Positions 1 to 6,855 of a DNA stretch of 25,528 nucleotides are shown piece after piece. The stretch is from a virus. The notes under the pieces were generated by a model that did not search any database, was not told where the DNA came from, and saw only the letters and a list, made by a program, of their open reading frames with translations. The position numbers and the translations under genes were made by a program. The first letter of the stretch is position 1, and each line of letters opens with the position of its first letter. The stretch spans positions 1 to 25,528 of IMG/VR virus record IMGVR_UViG_3300033153_008740; one strand, written 5' to 3'.

Positions 1-507
1 AAGAATCAAGGACAACAAATAAACAATGAAGAAAATTCTAATGCAATTGGAAAAAGCTTCTTTGAAATATTAATTGGAAAGATGCTTAATTATATGTCAT
101 CTTTAGTGTTTCCATTCTTGGGGCCAATATTTACAGCAGTAAACGCATCTCCTGCTGGACAAGGACTTTCTGCAGCAAATGTTGCTTATAGTAATTGCGA
201 CATTATGAATACAGCTGGAAATGCAGCACAAGACCCAGAAGAAAAACAGGAGTTTTTTAAAACTCTAGCAAATGCTCTTCTTAAAGAATTATTGAGAATG
301 CTTCTTGTATTTGTGATTAAAGAATTTAAAAGTCTTGTTGGAAATTACTTTGCAAGAACAGCAATAGAAAAACAAAAGAGAAAGACAGAAAAGATAAAAT
401 TAAAATTTACAGTATTTAAAGAAGTTGGTGAATCAGCCGCTAAAGCGAAAAAATATGCAGCAGCAGCTTCAACTTTAAATGGAATACTAAACGCAGAAAC
501 AACATAA
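1..507 (+). CDS. Unknown phage tail/baseplate-module protein, 5' truncated by window edge
   Basis: The reading frame is open from base 1 with no stop, so the gene begins upstream of the window; the first internal ATG is at 82 but nothing marks it as the start. At least 168 residues are visible. The central part is hydrophobic and helical (segments such as SLVFPFLGPIFTAV and LLRMLLVFVIKEF), followed by a basic, Lys/Arg-rich helical stretch (EKQKRKTEKIKLK) and an Ala-rich helix near the C-terminus. It ends with TAA 10 bases before the next gene and is probably co-transcribed with it. I do not recognise the family. Its position just upstream of the OB-fold hub gene suggests a tail or baseplate role, but that is inference. 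The hydrophobic segments could be membrane-interacting or buried helices. Confidence 0.75.
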   Translation, partial: KNQGQQINNEENSNAIGKSFFEILIGKMLNYMSSLVFPFLGPIFTAVNASPAGQGLSAANVAYSNCDIMNTAGNAAQDPEEKQEFFKTLANALLKELLRMLLVFVIKEFKSLVGNYFARTAIEKQKRKTEKIKLKFTVFKEVGESAAKAKKYAAAASTLNGILNAETT

Positions 508-517
508 AACTAATAAC

Positions 518-934
518 ATGGCAACAGTAGGAATAGAACCAAACTTAAACATATCAGAAGAGATAGCAGATTTTTTACTTTTTTTATTAAAAGAAGATAG
601 AATACCTGTACCAAAACCTAGTCTTCAACAAATTATTACAGCAAAAGGAAGGCCAGGGCTTAGCGCAGAAATCATGACAGCTGAAATGACTAGGAGATTT
701 AGCGAAGTTGGAATACCAACTGGTTCTCTTGTTGGGGGTACTCCAAATGTTATGGAACTTTTTGTGAAACACATGATGGAAGTAATAGTTGAAGCAATTC
801 AATCAGATATGAGAGTAGATATATCAACAGATGCTGGAGCTACAGTTACAGCTGCAGGAGCAAATGGTGGTGGACCAGTTTCTACTGTTGGAGCAACAAC
901 AGTTCCTCATAGTGGAGTTGGAATAGCAAGTTAA
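518..934 (+). CDS. Conserved-looking small phage structural-module protein
   Basis: A 138-residue protein whose start is supported by an A-rich leader and 10-base spacing from the previous stop. Residues about 10-105 look like a folded, mostly helical domain with the segment VGIPTGSLVGGTPNVMELF, a pattern I associate with small proteins beside the hub gene in T4-like and jumbo myophages, though I cannot name the family. Residues from about 107 form a low-complexity tail rich in Ala, Gly, Val and Thr. The next gene begins one base after its TAA, so it belongs to the tightly packed unit 1-2136 leading to the hub protein. The function is unknown; a tail or baseplate assembly role is inferred from context only. 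Confidence 0.75.
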   Translation: MATVGIEPNLNISEEIADFLLFLLKEDRIPVPKPSLQQIITAKGRPGLSAEIMTAEMTRRFSEVGIPTGSLVGGTPNVMELFVKHMMEVIVEAIQSDMRVDISTDAGATVTAAGANGGGPVSTVGATTVPHSGVGIAS

Positions 935-935
935 T

Positions 936-1166
936 ATGGAAGTGAAGAAAAATAAAAAAGAATTGATGCAGGAGGCGCAAGCCCTTGCTGATAAATTCGA
1001 AGAGAAGAAAGTAATTATAAAAACAGCACTTGATGAGCTAGATGCAACGAAAAAAGTTGGTAATGAGCACATAAAAGGTATGGCTATAATTGAAGACATA
1101 TTCACAGAGTTAGATAAAATTGAACTTCAACAACTTGAAGTATTCGAGAAAATAAAAAATATATAA
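936..1166 (+). CDS. Small charged helical protein, unknown
   Basis: A 76-residue protein, almost entirely Lys/Glu/Leu/Ile-rich and without Pro, Trp or Cys, consistent with one or two long amphipathic helices or a short coiled coil. Its ATG lies one base after the preceding TAA, and its TAA is one base before the ATG of the hub gene. It is therefore sandwiched in a translationally coupled string. The size and placement would fit a small baseplate chaperone or assembly factor, but no family motif is visible and that role is speculative. The reading frame itself is well supported by the packing on both sides. Confidence 0.7.
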   Translation: MEVKKNKKELMQEAQALADKFEEKKVIIKTALDELDATKKVGNEHIKGMAIIEDIFTELDKIELQQLEVFEKIKNI

Positions 1167-1167
1167 A

Positions 1168-2136
1168 ATGGGTAGACCAGATAGTTTAGCAAGAGCGGCA
1201 TTGCAAGGGCAAGGGCAAGCAGGAGGAACGTCCTCTCAAGGAAATCAATCCTCAAGGATTGTTTATCCAGCTATTGTAGTAAAAGATGAAGACCCTCTTG
1301 GAATGAAGAGGATTGTTGCTCGTATAATTTCTCTTGATGAAACAGGTAGAGTTAATGGAGGTAGAGATAGAGATACTCCAGACGAACAATTACCATTTTG
1401 TGTACCATTTATTCAGAATCATGTTCACATTATGCCGCTAGTTGATGAAATGGTTTACATTATACTTGAAAATCCTAATGATAACTCTGCTCCTAGATAC
1501 TATATGGGGCCGCAGACTAACAGTCAATTTAAACTTAAGTTCCAAGATTATAAAGAAGCAAATCAAGTATTCAAATATACAGATTTCAATCTTAATCAAA
1601 ACAAGAGTGGGAACGAAGAGGCTGCAACAGTACTTCCAAAAGCTGGAGACATAGCTCTTCAAGGTCGTACAGATGCTGATTTAATACTTAGACCAAGAGA
1701 AGTTTTTCTTGTTGCTGGAAAGTTCGTCAAAGGAACGCTCAACGTTAATAAAGAATCTCCATCTAATCTACAACTTATTCAAAAAGAAAATGATGATGGT
1801 GATGATGAATTAATACCAAGTTATTCACAAGCAAATTTAGTATCTACAAACATTAATTTATTTTCTCCAAGAGGAAAATTTAGAGATACCAATATTTCTG
1901 AATTTGAAAAGAATGAAGACCTTAAATCATTTATAGAAATAGCTGATTCACTTCACCCTGCCGTGTTTGGAGATGAATTGGTAAAACTGCTTGACCTTAT
2001 TGTAAAAGTGATGTTAAATCACATACATACACCACAAATGCCGCTAGTCCCATTCCCAGAATCAGAGGAATTATCTGCCTATACAGTTGAGGGTGAATTA
2101 CAGAATATTATATCGAATCACATAAGAGTTAATTAA
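1168..2136 (+). CDS. Baseplate hub/spike protein with gp5-like OB-fold domain
   Basis: A 322-residue protein resembling the N-terminal OB-fold part of T4 gp5 and VgrG-type spike proteins. Residues about 30-113 carry the expected order: an opening strand with DEDPLGMKRIVARI, then DEQLPFCVPF, then PLVDEMVYIILENP and PRYYMGP, where a hub OB-fold reads PLVGxxV...PxxMG. The C-terminal part (about 220-322) contains INLFSPRGKF, DSLHPAVFGDELVKLLDLI and a closing IISNHIRVN, a layout I know from T4-like hub proteins of marine myophages. Residues 5-28 are a Gly/Gln/Ser-rich linker. No lysozyme domain is visible, unlike T4 gp5. It would sit at the centre of the baseplate, joining the tail tube to the membrane-piercing spike. 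The gene ends a packed block; an 86-base gap follows. Confidence 0.75.
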   Translation: MGRPDSLARAALQGQGQAGGTSSQGNQSSRIVYPAIVVKDEDPLGMKRIVARIISLDETGRVNGGRDRDTPDEQLPFCVPFIQNHVHIMPLVDEMVYIILENPNDNSAPRYYMGPQTNSQFKLKFQDYKEANQVFKYTDFNLNQNKSGNEEAATVLPKAGDIALQGRTDADLILRPREVFLVAGKFVKGTLNVNKESPSNLQLIQKENDDGDDELIPSYSQANLVSTNINLFSPRGKFRDTNISEFEKNEDLKSFIEIADSLHPAVFGDELVKLLDLIVKVMLNHIHTPQMPLVPFPESEELSAYTVEGELQNIISNHIRVN

Positions 2137-2159
2137 ACTTTAGTATAATACAATTTTTG

Positions 2160-2184
2160 TATATATTTGTTATTGAAAGGGGAG
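2160..2184 (+). promoter_or_regulatory. AT-rich promoter-like element plus purine-rich leader before the zinc-finger gene
   Basis: The 86-base gap 2137-2222 contains TATATTTG at 2162-2169, which fits the Bacteroidetes -7 consensus TAnnTTTG and partly resembles the TATTTATA motif used elsewhere in the window. It is followed by AAGGGGAG at 2177-2184, the only strongly Shine-Dalgarno-like tract I noticed. That tract lies 38 bases before the ATG at 2223 and 16 bases before an ATG at 2201, so it is badly placed for either. Assignment is tentative. Confidence 0.35.
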
Positions 2185-2222
2185 ATATTGAGAGAGAGAT
2201 ATGTTGAACGAATACTATTTTA

Positions 2223-2456
2223 ATGGAGAATAATAACATTAAAAACAAACAAGAAGAGCTGAATAAGAATATTAAAGATTCAGAAAAAGCTCTGAAAGAA
2301 TTGAGAAAAAATTGTAAGCACTCTGAAACTAACATTAAAGATGTAAATACAGAATCAAGCGCTCTCAAGCTAATGAAAGTCTGCAACCTTTGTGGTGAAC
2401 AATTAGGCTTTCCAACGAATCAAGAATTGAAAGATAACGGATACATGCCAAAATAA
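2223..2456 (+). CDS. Small coiled-coil/CxxC zinc-finger protein
   Basis: A 77-residue protein. Residues 1-34 are a Lys/Glu/Asn-rich helix, likely a coiled coil. They are followed by CKHSE and, about 25 residues later, VCNLCGEQLGF, so Cys/His and CxxC pairs could bind one zinc ion. Small phage proteins with this layout (helix, CxH, CxxCGxxLG, then a short tail) are common in large myophages and have no established function. The only in-frame ATG after an upstream stop is 2223. Its TAA overlaps the ATG of the next gene in a TAATG arrangement, so the zinc-finger protein and the CinA-like enzyme are probably made in coupled fashion from one transcript. Confidence 0.8.
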   Translation: MENNNIKNKQEELNKNIKDSEKALKELRKNCKHSETNIKDVNTESSALKLMKVCNLCGEQLGFPTNQELKDNGYMPK

Positions 2457-2950
2457 TGGAACTAGTCAGTAAAATTAGCAAAATACTTCAAAAAAAGGGA
2501 TGTAAAATCTCAACTGCAGAAAGTTGCACAGCAGGATACATTAGCAATTTATTAACATCAATACCAGGTAGCTCAAATTATTTTGAGGGTGGTATAGTAG
2601 TTTACAGTAATGAGGCTAAAATAAACGTCCTAGGAGTAGAAAAAGAGTTAATAGACGAACATACTGAGGTAAGTGCTGAAGTTGCCTGTAGAATGGCTGA
2701 AAGAGTAAAGGAAGTAATGAATACTGACTACTCTATTTCAACAACTGGGTATGCTGATGTAAATGGTTTTGGAACTGAAGAAAATCCAGCTGGAACAATA
2801 TATATTGCTATGTCAACTCCAGAAGGAACATATCATAAAAGACTTGAGTTTGACAATAAAGATAGAGGGAGAAATATTTATCTCGCATCTATAGAAGCTT
2901 TAGAAGGTCTTATAAGCTTGATTAAAAACCAGAAGGCCTTATTACCCTAA
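2456..2950 (+). CDS. pncC: CinA C-terminal domain / PncC-type nicotinamide-nucleotide amidase
   Basis: A 164-residue stand-alone CinA-C domain, the length of bacterial PncC, which hydrolyses nicotinamide mononucleotide to nicotinate mononucleotide and ammonia in NAD recycling. Visible family motifs are AESCTAG at residues 21-27, GSSNYFEGG at 38-46 and YSNEAK at 50-55, all in canonical positions. The loop that usually reads GxAGPxGG is here GYADVNGFGTEENPAGT (98-114), so the double-glycine loop has diverged while the closing PAGT is kept. Activity is therefore likely but not certain. The gene is coupled by TAATG to the zinc-finger gene and its last 29 bases overlap the 3' end of the convergent minus-strand gene. 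An NAD-related metabolic gene among baseplate genes suggests an auxiliary role such as nucleotide salvage or resistance to NAD depletion; this is inference. Confidence 0.88.
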   Translation: MELVSKISKILQKKGCKISTAESCTAGYISNLLTSIPGSSNYFEGGIVVYSNEAKINVLGVEKELIDEHTEVSAEVACRMAERVKEVMNTDYSISTTGYADVNGFGTEENPAGTIYIAMSTPEGTYHKRLEFDNKDRGRNIYLASIEALEGLISLIKNQKALLP

Positions 2951-4358
2951 ACGTTGTAGACTCAGGAAGCACTCTCTTTGTTCCGAACTCATCAATCCTA
3001 TATTCAATCTTATAAGTCTGGTTGTGTAATAACCACCCAGTTTCAAGAACGAAATAATTACTCTTACATTTATTTATTACAGCTTGATTTACAGGTGTCC
3101 AAGGAATAACCTCATCTTGATTATTCATGACCATTCTATATTTAAGGTCGTATGCTGTCTTAGGTTGATTTCTACTACTGTAATTAACTCTTAGGTCAAC
3201 AAATACTTTGTGAGTTTCTCCTATTGATAATATTGAATTATCTCCAATACCATAAGTGCTTATTGAATATTCGTTTACATCAGGAGTGTTGCTAGTAAAG
3301 TAGTTATCTTTTATTGTAAAGATTTGTTCTATACTTTGTTGGTCAACGCCAGGAACAAAAGTAATATCATTCCAAACATCTTTATATTGTTGTCCACGAG
3401 TAGCAGAGTTCATTAATACATCTACATAATAAACACCATTCTCTTGTTGAGTTGGAGTAAGTCCAGTGAATACATTAACGTTTGTTGACATATTTTTTAT
3501 GGTAACAGTTCCAGCTGAAAAATAATTCACAGCATTGTTTCCACTAAATGTGTAAAGAAATAATCTTGATGTTCTATTGTTAGAAACTTGAAGTCTATCA
3601 TCTTGAAATGATTGATTATAAGTTACTTCTATATATGGTTTAAATGAAGAGTTTGTTTTATCTGTGTAAAATGAAGATATATATCTTGTATCTGTACTTA
3701 GCAGTTCATAATCCCTTCTATAAGCAATTCCTAATCCATTATTTACAGAGCCACCACTAAGCCAATCGTTAACAATGTCTGTAATGTCCATATCAATATC
3801 TTCATTACCAAGGTCAAAGTGTTGTGTTGAATAAGATGTTACAGCTGTAGAGGCTGTTGGATTTGTAAATATACCGCTCTCATCCCAACTTGTCATTAAA
3901 GTAGCAGAGTTCCAGATTGAGTATCCAGTTGCCAGAGGGTTTCCCTTTTGTCTTACAAGATAGTTTTCTTGGAATAGGTCATATCCTCTACCTTCATCCC
4001 AATCTTTGTTTATTGGAAATGTAATTAGGTCAAATGAAGCTGATATTTTTTTATTAAGAACATCATATTCAAATTCAGGTTCAAGTATTCTATCTCCTGG
4101 CACTGCATTTGTCATCTTAAGTTTGTAAGATGCTATAAGGTCGCCATTTATTTCTTTAGAATTTAACTTACTTGAAAGCTCGTCAAGGTCAAATTTTACC
4201 ATAAATCTACTAATAGAATTCCTTTTCTCTGGGGCACTATCAGTACCTCCCCCTCCATACCATAAATCTGTAACAGCATTTTGACCAGAGTTGAAGCTCT
4301 GATAGATTCCTGAAGCAATAGAATTGCTCTTCTCTGGATATACTCTGAAAATTCCCAT
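2922..4358 (-). CDS. DNRLRE-like beta-sandwich virion protein, lone minus-strand gene
   Basis: A 478-residue protein read leftwards. Residues about 45-247 resemble a DNRLRE-type domain: SRFMVKFDLDEL, then SYKLKMTNA, an ITFPINKDWDEG segment, DITDIVNDWLSGG with NNGLGIAYRRD, and a closing FKPYIEVTY. DNRLRE domains are extracellular beta-sandwich modules found in surface and phage tail proteins. Residues 250-478 are further beta-rich sequence, possibly Ig-like, ending RVIRPSGF. No signal peptide or membrane segment is seen. It is transcribed alone from the divergent region 4359-4457 and converges on the CinA-like gene with a 29-base overlap. A peripheral baseplate, fibre or adhesin role is likely from the fold and neighbours; the exact place in the virion is unknown. 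Confidence 0.72.
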   Translation of the reverse strand: MGIFRVYPEKSNSIASGIYQSFNSGQNAVTDLWYGGGGTDSAPEKRNSISRFMVKFDLDELSSKLNSKEINGDLIASYKLKMTNAVPGDRILEPEFEYDVLNKKISASFDLITFPINKDWDEGRGYDLFQENYLVRQKGNPLATGYSIWNSATLMTSWDESGIFTNPTASTAVTSYSTQHFDLGNEDIDMDITDIVNDWLSGGSVNNGLGIAYRRDYELLSTDTRYISSFYTDKTNSSFKPYIEVTYNQSFQDDRLQVSNNRTSRLFLYTFSGNNAVNYFSAGTVTIKNMSTNVNVFTGLTPTQQENGVYYVDVLMNSATRGQQYKDVWNDITFVPGVDQQSIEQIFTIKDNYFTSNTPDVNEYSISTYGIGDNSILSIGETHKVFVDLRVNYSSRNQPKTAYDLKYRMVMNNQDEVIPWTPVNQAVINKCKSNYFVLETGWLLHNQTYKIEYRIDEFGTKRVLPESTTFRVIRPSGF

Positions 4359-4364
4359 AAAACG

Positions 4365-4378
4365 TTTTATTATAAATA
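4365..4378 (-). promoter_or_regulatory. TATTTATAATAAAA motif upstream of the DNRLRE gene
   Basis: Read on the minus strand this is TATTTATAATAAAA, identical to the copy at 24588-24601. The TATTTATA core ends 12 bases before the ATG at 4358. It is probably the leftward half of a divergent promoter pair with 4432-4445. Confidence 0.6.
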
Positions 4379-4431
4379 TTCATTTATTTATTTTTTATAA
4401 CAACTCTAACTCTTTATTTTTTTTGTCAGCA

Positions 4432-4445
4432 TATTTATATTAAAA
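4432..4445 (+). promoter_or_regulatory. TATTTATATTAAAA motif upstream of the gp25 gene
   Basis: A copy of the shared AT motif, with the core ending 18 bases before the ATG at 4458. It is the rightward partner of 4365-4378 in a 99-base divergent intergenic region. A T-rich tract precedes it and no -35-like element is evident. Confidence 0.6.
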
Positions 4446-4457
4446 CAAAGCATACCT

Positions 4458-4865
4458 ATGGCTGTAAGTATAAAATTTCCTTTTAAAGAAACTAACTCTG
4501 GTGGTTTATTCATGGCTAATGAAACCACGCAAGAAGCAATTCAGACTAATCTAATTGCACTGCTTACACTTAAGAGAAGGAGTAGGGTTATGCATAATAA
4601 TTTATATTCTCCTCTTTGGGATTACATATTTGAACCGTGGGATGATATGTCTTCTACATTGCTTAAGGGCGAAATTATTGAAAAAATAGGAGATTTTATT
4701 CCAGAAGTTGAAGTTGTAGAAGTAGTGTTCACATTTACTGAAAATGAAAACTTATTGGAAGTTAAAGTAATTTATAAAATCGTTGACCTAGGCGGAGTTA
4801 ATGATAGCGTAAGCGTGATAATACCAGTTGAACCAGGTGAAGCTGGAGTAGATGTTCACACATAA
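4458..4865 (+). CDS. Baseplate wedge protein, gp25-like (GPW_gp25 family)
   Basis: A 135-residue protein close to the length of T4 gp25 (132). Residues 30-60 contain the family hallmark: LTLKRRSRVMHNNLYSPLWD followed directly by YIFEPWDD, where gp25 proteins read R-x-R-x-M-x-x-x-(Y/F)-G-x-x-x-x-x-x-F-(E/D)-P. The rest is the expected alpha/beta fold ending in strands around VEVVFTFTENENLLEVKVIY. gp25 nucleates wedge assembly and contacts the sheath at the baseplate rim. An internal ATG at residue 19 is an alternative start, but the ATG at 4458 keeps the conserved N-terminal KFPF segment and sits behind a motif and A-rich leader. The gp6-like gene follows 10 bases after its stop, the classic gp25-gp6 pairing. 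Confidence 0.92.
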   Translation: MAVSIKFPFKETNSGGLFMANETTQEAIQTNLIALLTLKRRSRVMHNNLYSPLWDYIFEPWDDMSSTLLKGEIIEKIGDFIPEVEVVEVVFTFTENENLLEVKVIYKIVDLGGVNDSVSVIIPVEPGEAGVDVHT

Positions 4866-4875
4866 TTAAGACAGA

Positions 4876-6774
4876 ATGGAACAAAAGACCGTAACAGTAA
4901 ATTATTTAAGTAGAGATTTTACCTCAATTAGAGAGGATTTAATCAATTACCTTAAAACTTTCTTCCCAGAACAATGGCAGGATTTTAATGTAACTTCTCC
5001 AGGTATGGCATTAGTAGAGCTTAATGCTTACGTTGGTGATTTGTTATCTTATGCTACTGATAAGAAATTTAATGAATTATTCATTGACGGAGTTCAAGAG
5101 AGAAGAAGCGCTTATAGGCTTGCTAAGACAAAAGGGTATAAGCCGCCAGGTGTTAGACCAGCAATAACTCTTGCTGAAATAATTATAGAAGTTCCACCAA
5201 CAGCAAACGGCCCAGACACAAGTTATCTTCCAGTATACAGACCTGATATGAAAGTTAAAGGAGCTGGACAAACATTTGGCACTGTTAATGAAATAGATTT
5301 TTCAAGTGATTTTAGTGAAGATGGAATTGCTAATAGAACAATTACACCTATATTAAATGGTAATCAAGATTTAATTAGATATAGAATACTTAAGAGAGAG
5401 AAAGTTAAGGCTGGAGTTACAAAGATTTTTAAAGTAGAAATCACAGCAAATCAAGCAAAACCATTTTTTCAAATAGAACTTCCAGACAAAAACGTTCTTG
5501 AAGTAATTGATGTTATAGCTATTGATAGCCTTGGTATAGAAAGGACTCCTTCTTTTACTGAATTTAATGATTTTGATTTAAAATATTATGAAGTAGAAGA
5601 CCTTCCAGAGAATAAAGTATTTTTAGAAGATGATACTGTTGATGGTGTTAATGGAGTAAAAACTGGTAGATACGTTGAGGTGAAGAGAAGATTTGAAAAG
5701 GATTTCCTTTCAGATGGTTCTTGTGTTCTTACTTTTGGTGGTGGAGAAGAAGATGTTGATGCTTATGAAGCATATATTGATAGCCTGACAAATGTTATTG
5801 CATGCCCAGACTCAAACGCTCTTGATGTTTCTGATGTTTTAAATAATACTGCACTTGGATTACAAGTAATGCCTAATACAACTATTTTTATAAAATATAA
5901 AGCTGGTGGAGGGCCTCTTAGTAATGTTGGCTCTAATGTTCTTAATTCAGTTTCAAATATACAAAGTCAATCACAAGGAGCTAATCAAACATTAGTTCAA
6001 GGAGTTGTATCTTCTACAAGAGCTAATAACCCAGTTCCAGCTATCGGTGGAGTAGGGCTTCCTTCTGTAGAAGAAGTTAAAAGCTATATTGGCGCAAATC
6101 ATGCTGCTCAAAATAGAACTGTTATATTAGATGATTATGTTTCGAGAGCATTTCAGATTCCAGGAAAGTTTGGAGCTCCATTTAGAGTTTTTGCTAAAGT
6201 AGAAGATAATAAAGTTAAATTCTATATTTTAACACAAGATGGTGCAGGAAAACTTGTTGCGGCCTCTACAAGTGTTATAAAACAAAATCTACAAAGATAT
6301 TTAGTTCCTTATAGAATGATTAACGATTATGTTGAAATTAATGATGGAAAAATTGTAAACCTTCAAATTGAAGCTGACTTATTTGTTGATAAAACATTTA
6401 ATGCTAGTGAAGTTAAATCTCAAGCTATAAACGCTATAAAGGATTACTTCGATGTATCAAAGTGGCAAATGAATCAAAATATCTATATATCTCAACTTAC
6501 AGATTTCTTAAGAGATATTCCAGGAATTATTAACGTTGTTGATATTAGAGTCTTTAATTTAGAAGGTGGAGAATATTCAAATACTGTGCATTCACAAGCT
6601 AACTTTAATAGAACTCAAGACCCTAATACTGGAGTATTTAGAACTCAATTTGGATACCTTGATAATGCTATAATAGGAACTCCTATTTCTATGTTTGAAA
6701 TTAGACTTCCTGAGAGGGATATAAAAATCAGAACTGCTTCTGGTTCTCCTGATAATGCAACTACAACACTTTAA
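4876..6774 (+). CDS. Baseplate wedge protein, gp6-like (baseplate J-like family)
   Basis: A 632-residue protein (T4 gp6 is 660). The N-terminus carries the gp6/baseplate-J signature: YLSRDFTSIREDLINYLKTF, then SPGMALVELNAYVGDLLSY with DKKFNELFID, RRSAYRLAKTKGYKPPG. The C-terminal half has the usual LVPYRMINDYVEINDG, ADLFVDKTFNASEVK and LTDFLRDIPGIINVVDI segments. gp6 dimers form the inner iris of the baseplate that rearranges on contraction. A Gln/Ser/Asn-rich insertion lies around residues 350-395 (SVSNIQSQSQGANQ), probably an exposed loop. It follows the gp25 gene by 10 bases and is likely co-transcribed with it. An 81-base gap with a new motif copy follows. Confidence 0.92.
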   Translation: MEQKTVTVNYLSRDFTSIREDLINYLKTFFPEQWQDFNVTSPGMALVELNAYVGDLLSYATDKKFNELFIDGVQERRSAYRLAKTKGYKPPGVRPAITLAEIIIEVPPTANGPDTSYLPVYRPDMKVKGAGQTFGTVNEIDFSSDFSEDGIANRTITPILNGNQDLIRYRILKREKVKAGVTKIFKVEITANQAKPFFQIELPDKNVLEVIDVIAIDSLGIERTPSFTEFNDFDLKYYEVEDLPENKVFLEDDTVDGVNGVKTGRYVEVKRRFEKDFLSDGSCVLTFGGGEEDVDAYEAYIDSLTNVIACPDSNALDVSDVLNNTALGLQVMPNTTIFIKYKAGGGPLSNVGSNVLNSVSNIQSQSQGANQTLVQGVVSSTRANNPVPAIGGVGLPSVEEVKSYIGANHAAQNRTVILDDYVSRAFQIPGKFGAPFRVFAKVEDNKVKFYILTQDGAGKLVAASTSVIKQNLQRYLVPYRMINDYVEINDGKIVNLQIEADLFVDKTFNASEVKSQAINAIKDYFDVSKWQMNQNIYISQLTDFLRDIPGIINVVDIRVFNLEGGEYSNTVHSQANFNRTQDPNTGVFRTQFGYLDNAIIGTPISMFEIRLPERDIKIRTASGSPDNATTTL

Positions 6775-6836
6775 TTAAAGCATTATAAATTTAGAAAAAT
6801 AAGATTAACTATTTAATACAGTTTTTTCTTTGCTTA

Positions 6837-6850
6837 TATTTAGAATAAAA
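6837..6850 (+). promoter_or_regulatory. TATTTAGAATAAAA motif upstream of the 974-residue protein gene
   Basis: A one-mismatch copy of the shared motif (TATTTAGA), with the core ending 11 bases before the ATG at 6856. It lies in an 81-base gap after the gp6-like gene; no convincing hairpin terminator is seen there. Confidence 0.5.
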
Positions 6851-6855
6851 GAATT

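Noticed and set aside
4371-4378. Plus-strand TATAAATA read as a T4 late promoter driving the gp25 gene
   Set aside because: The same eight bases read on the minus strand fit the shared TATTTATA motif of the DNRLRE gene, and the gp25 gene has its own TATTTATA copy at 4432-4439. All copies are consistent in the TATTTATA orientation relative to their genes.
6775-6836. Rho-independent terminator after the gp6-like gene
   Set aside because: There is a T-tract at about 6822-6828 but no stable GC-containing stem before it.
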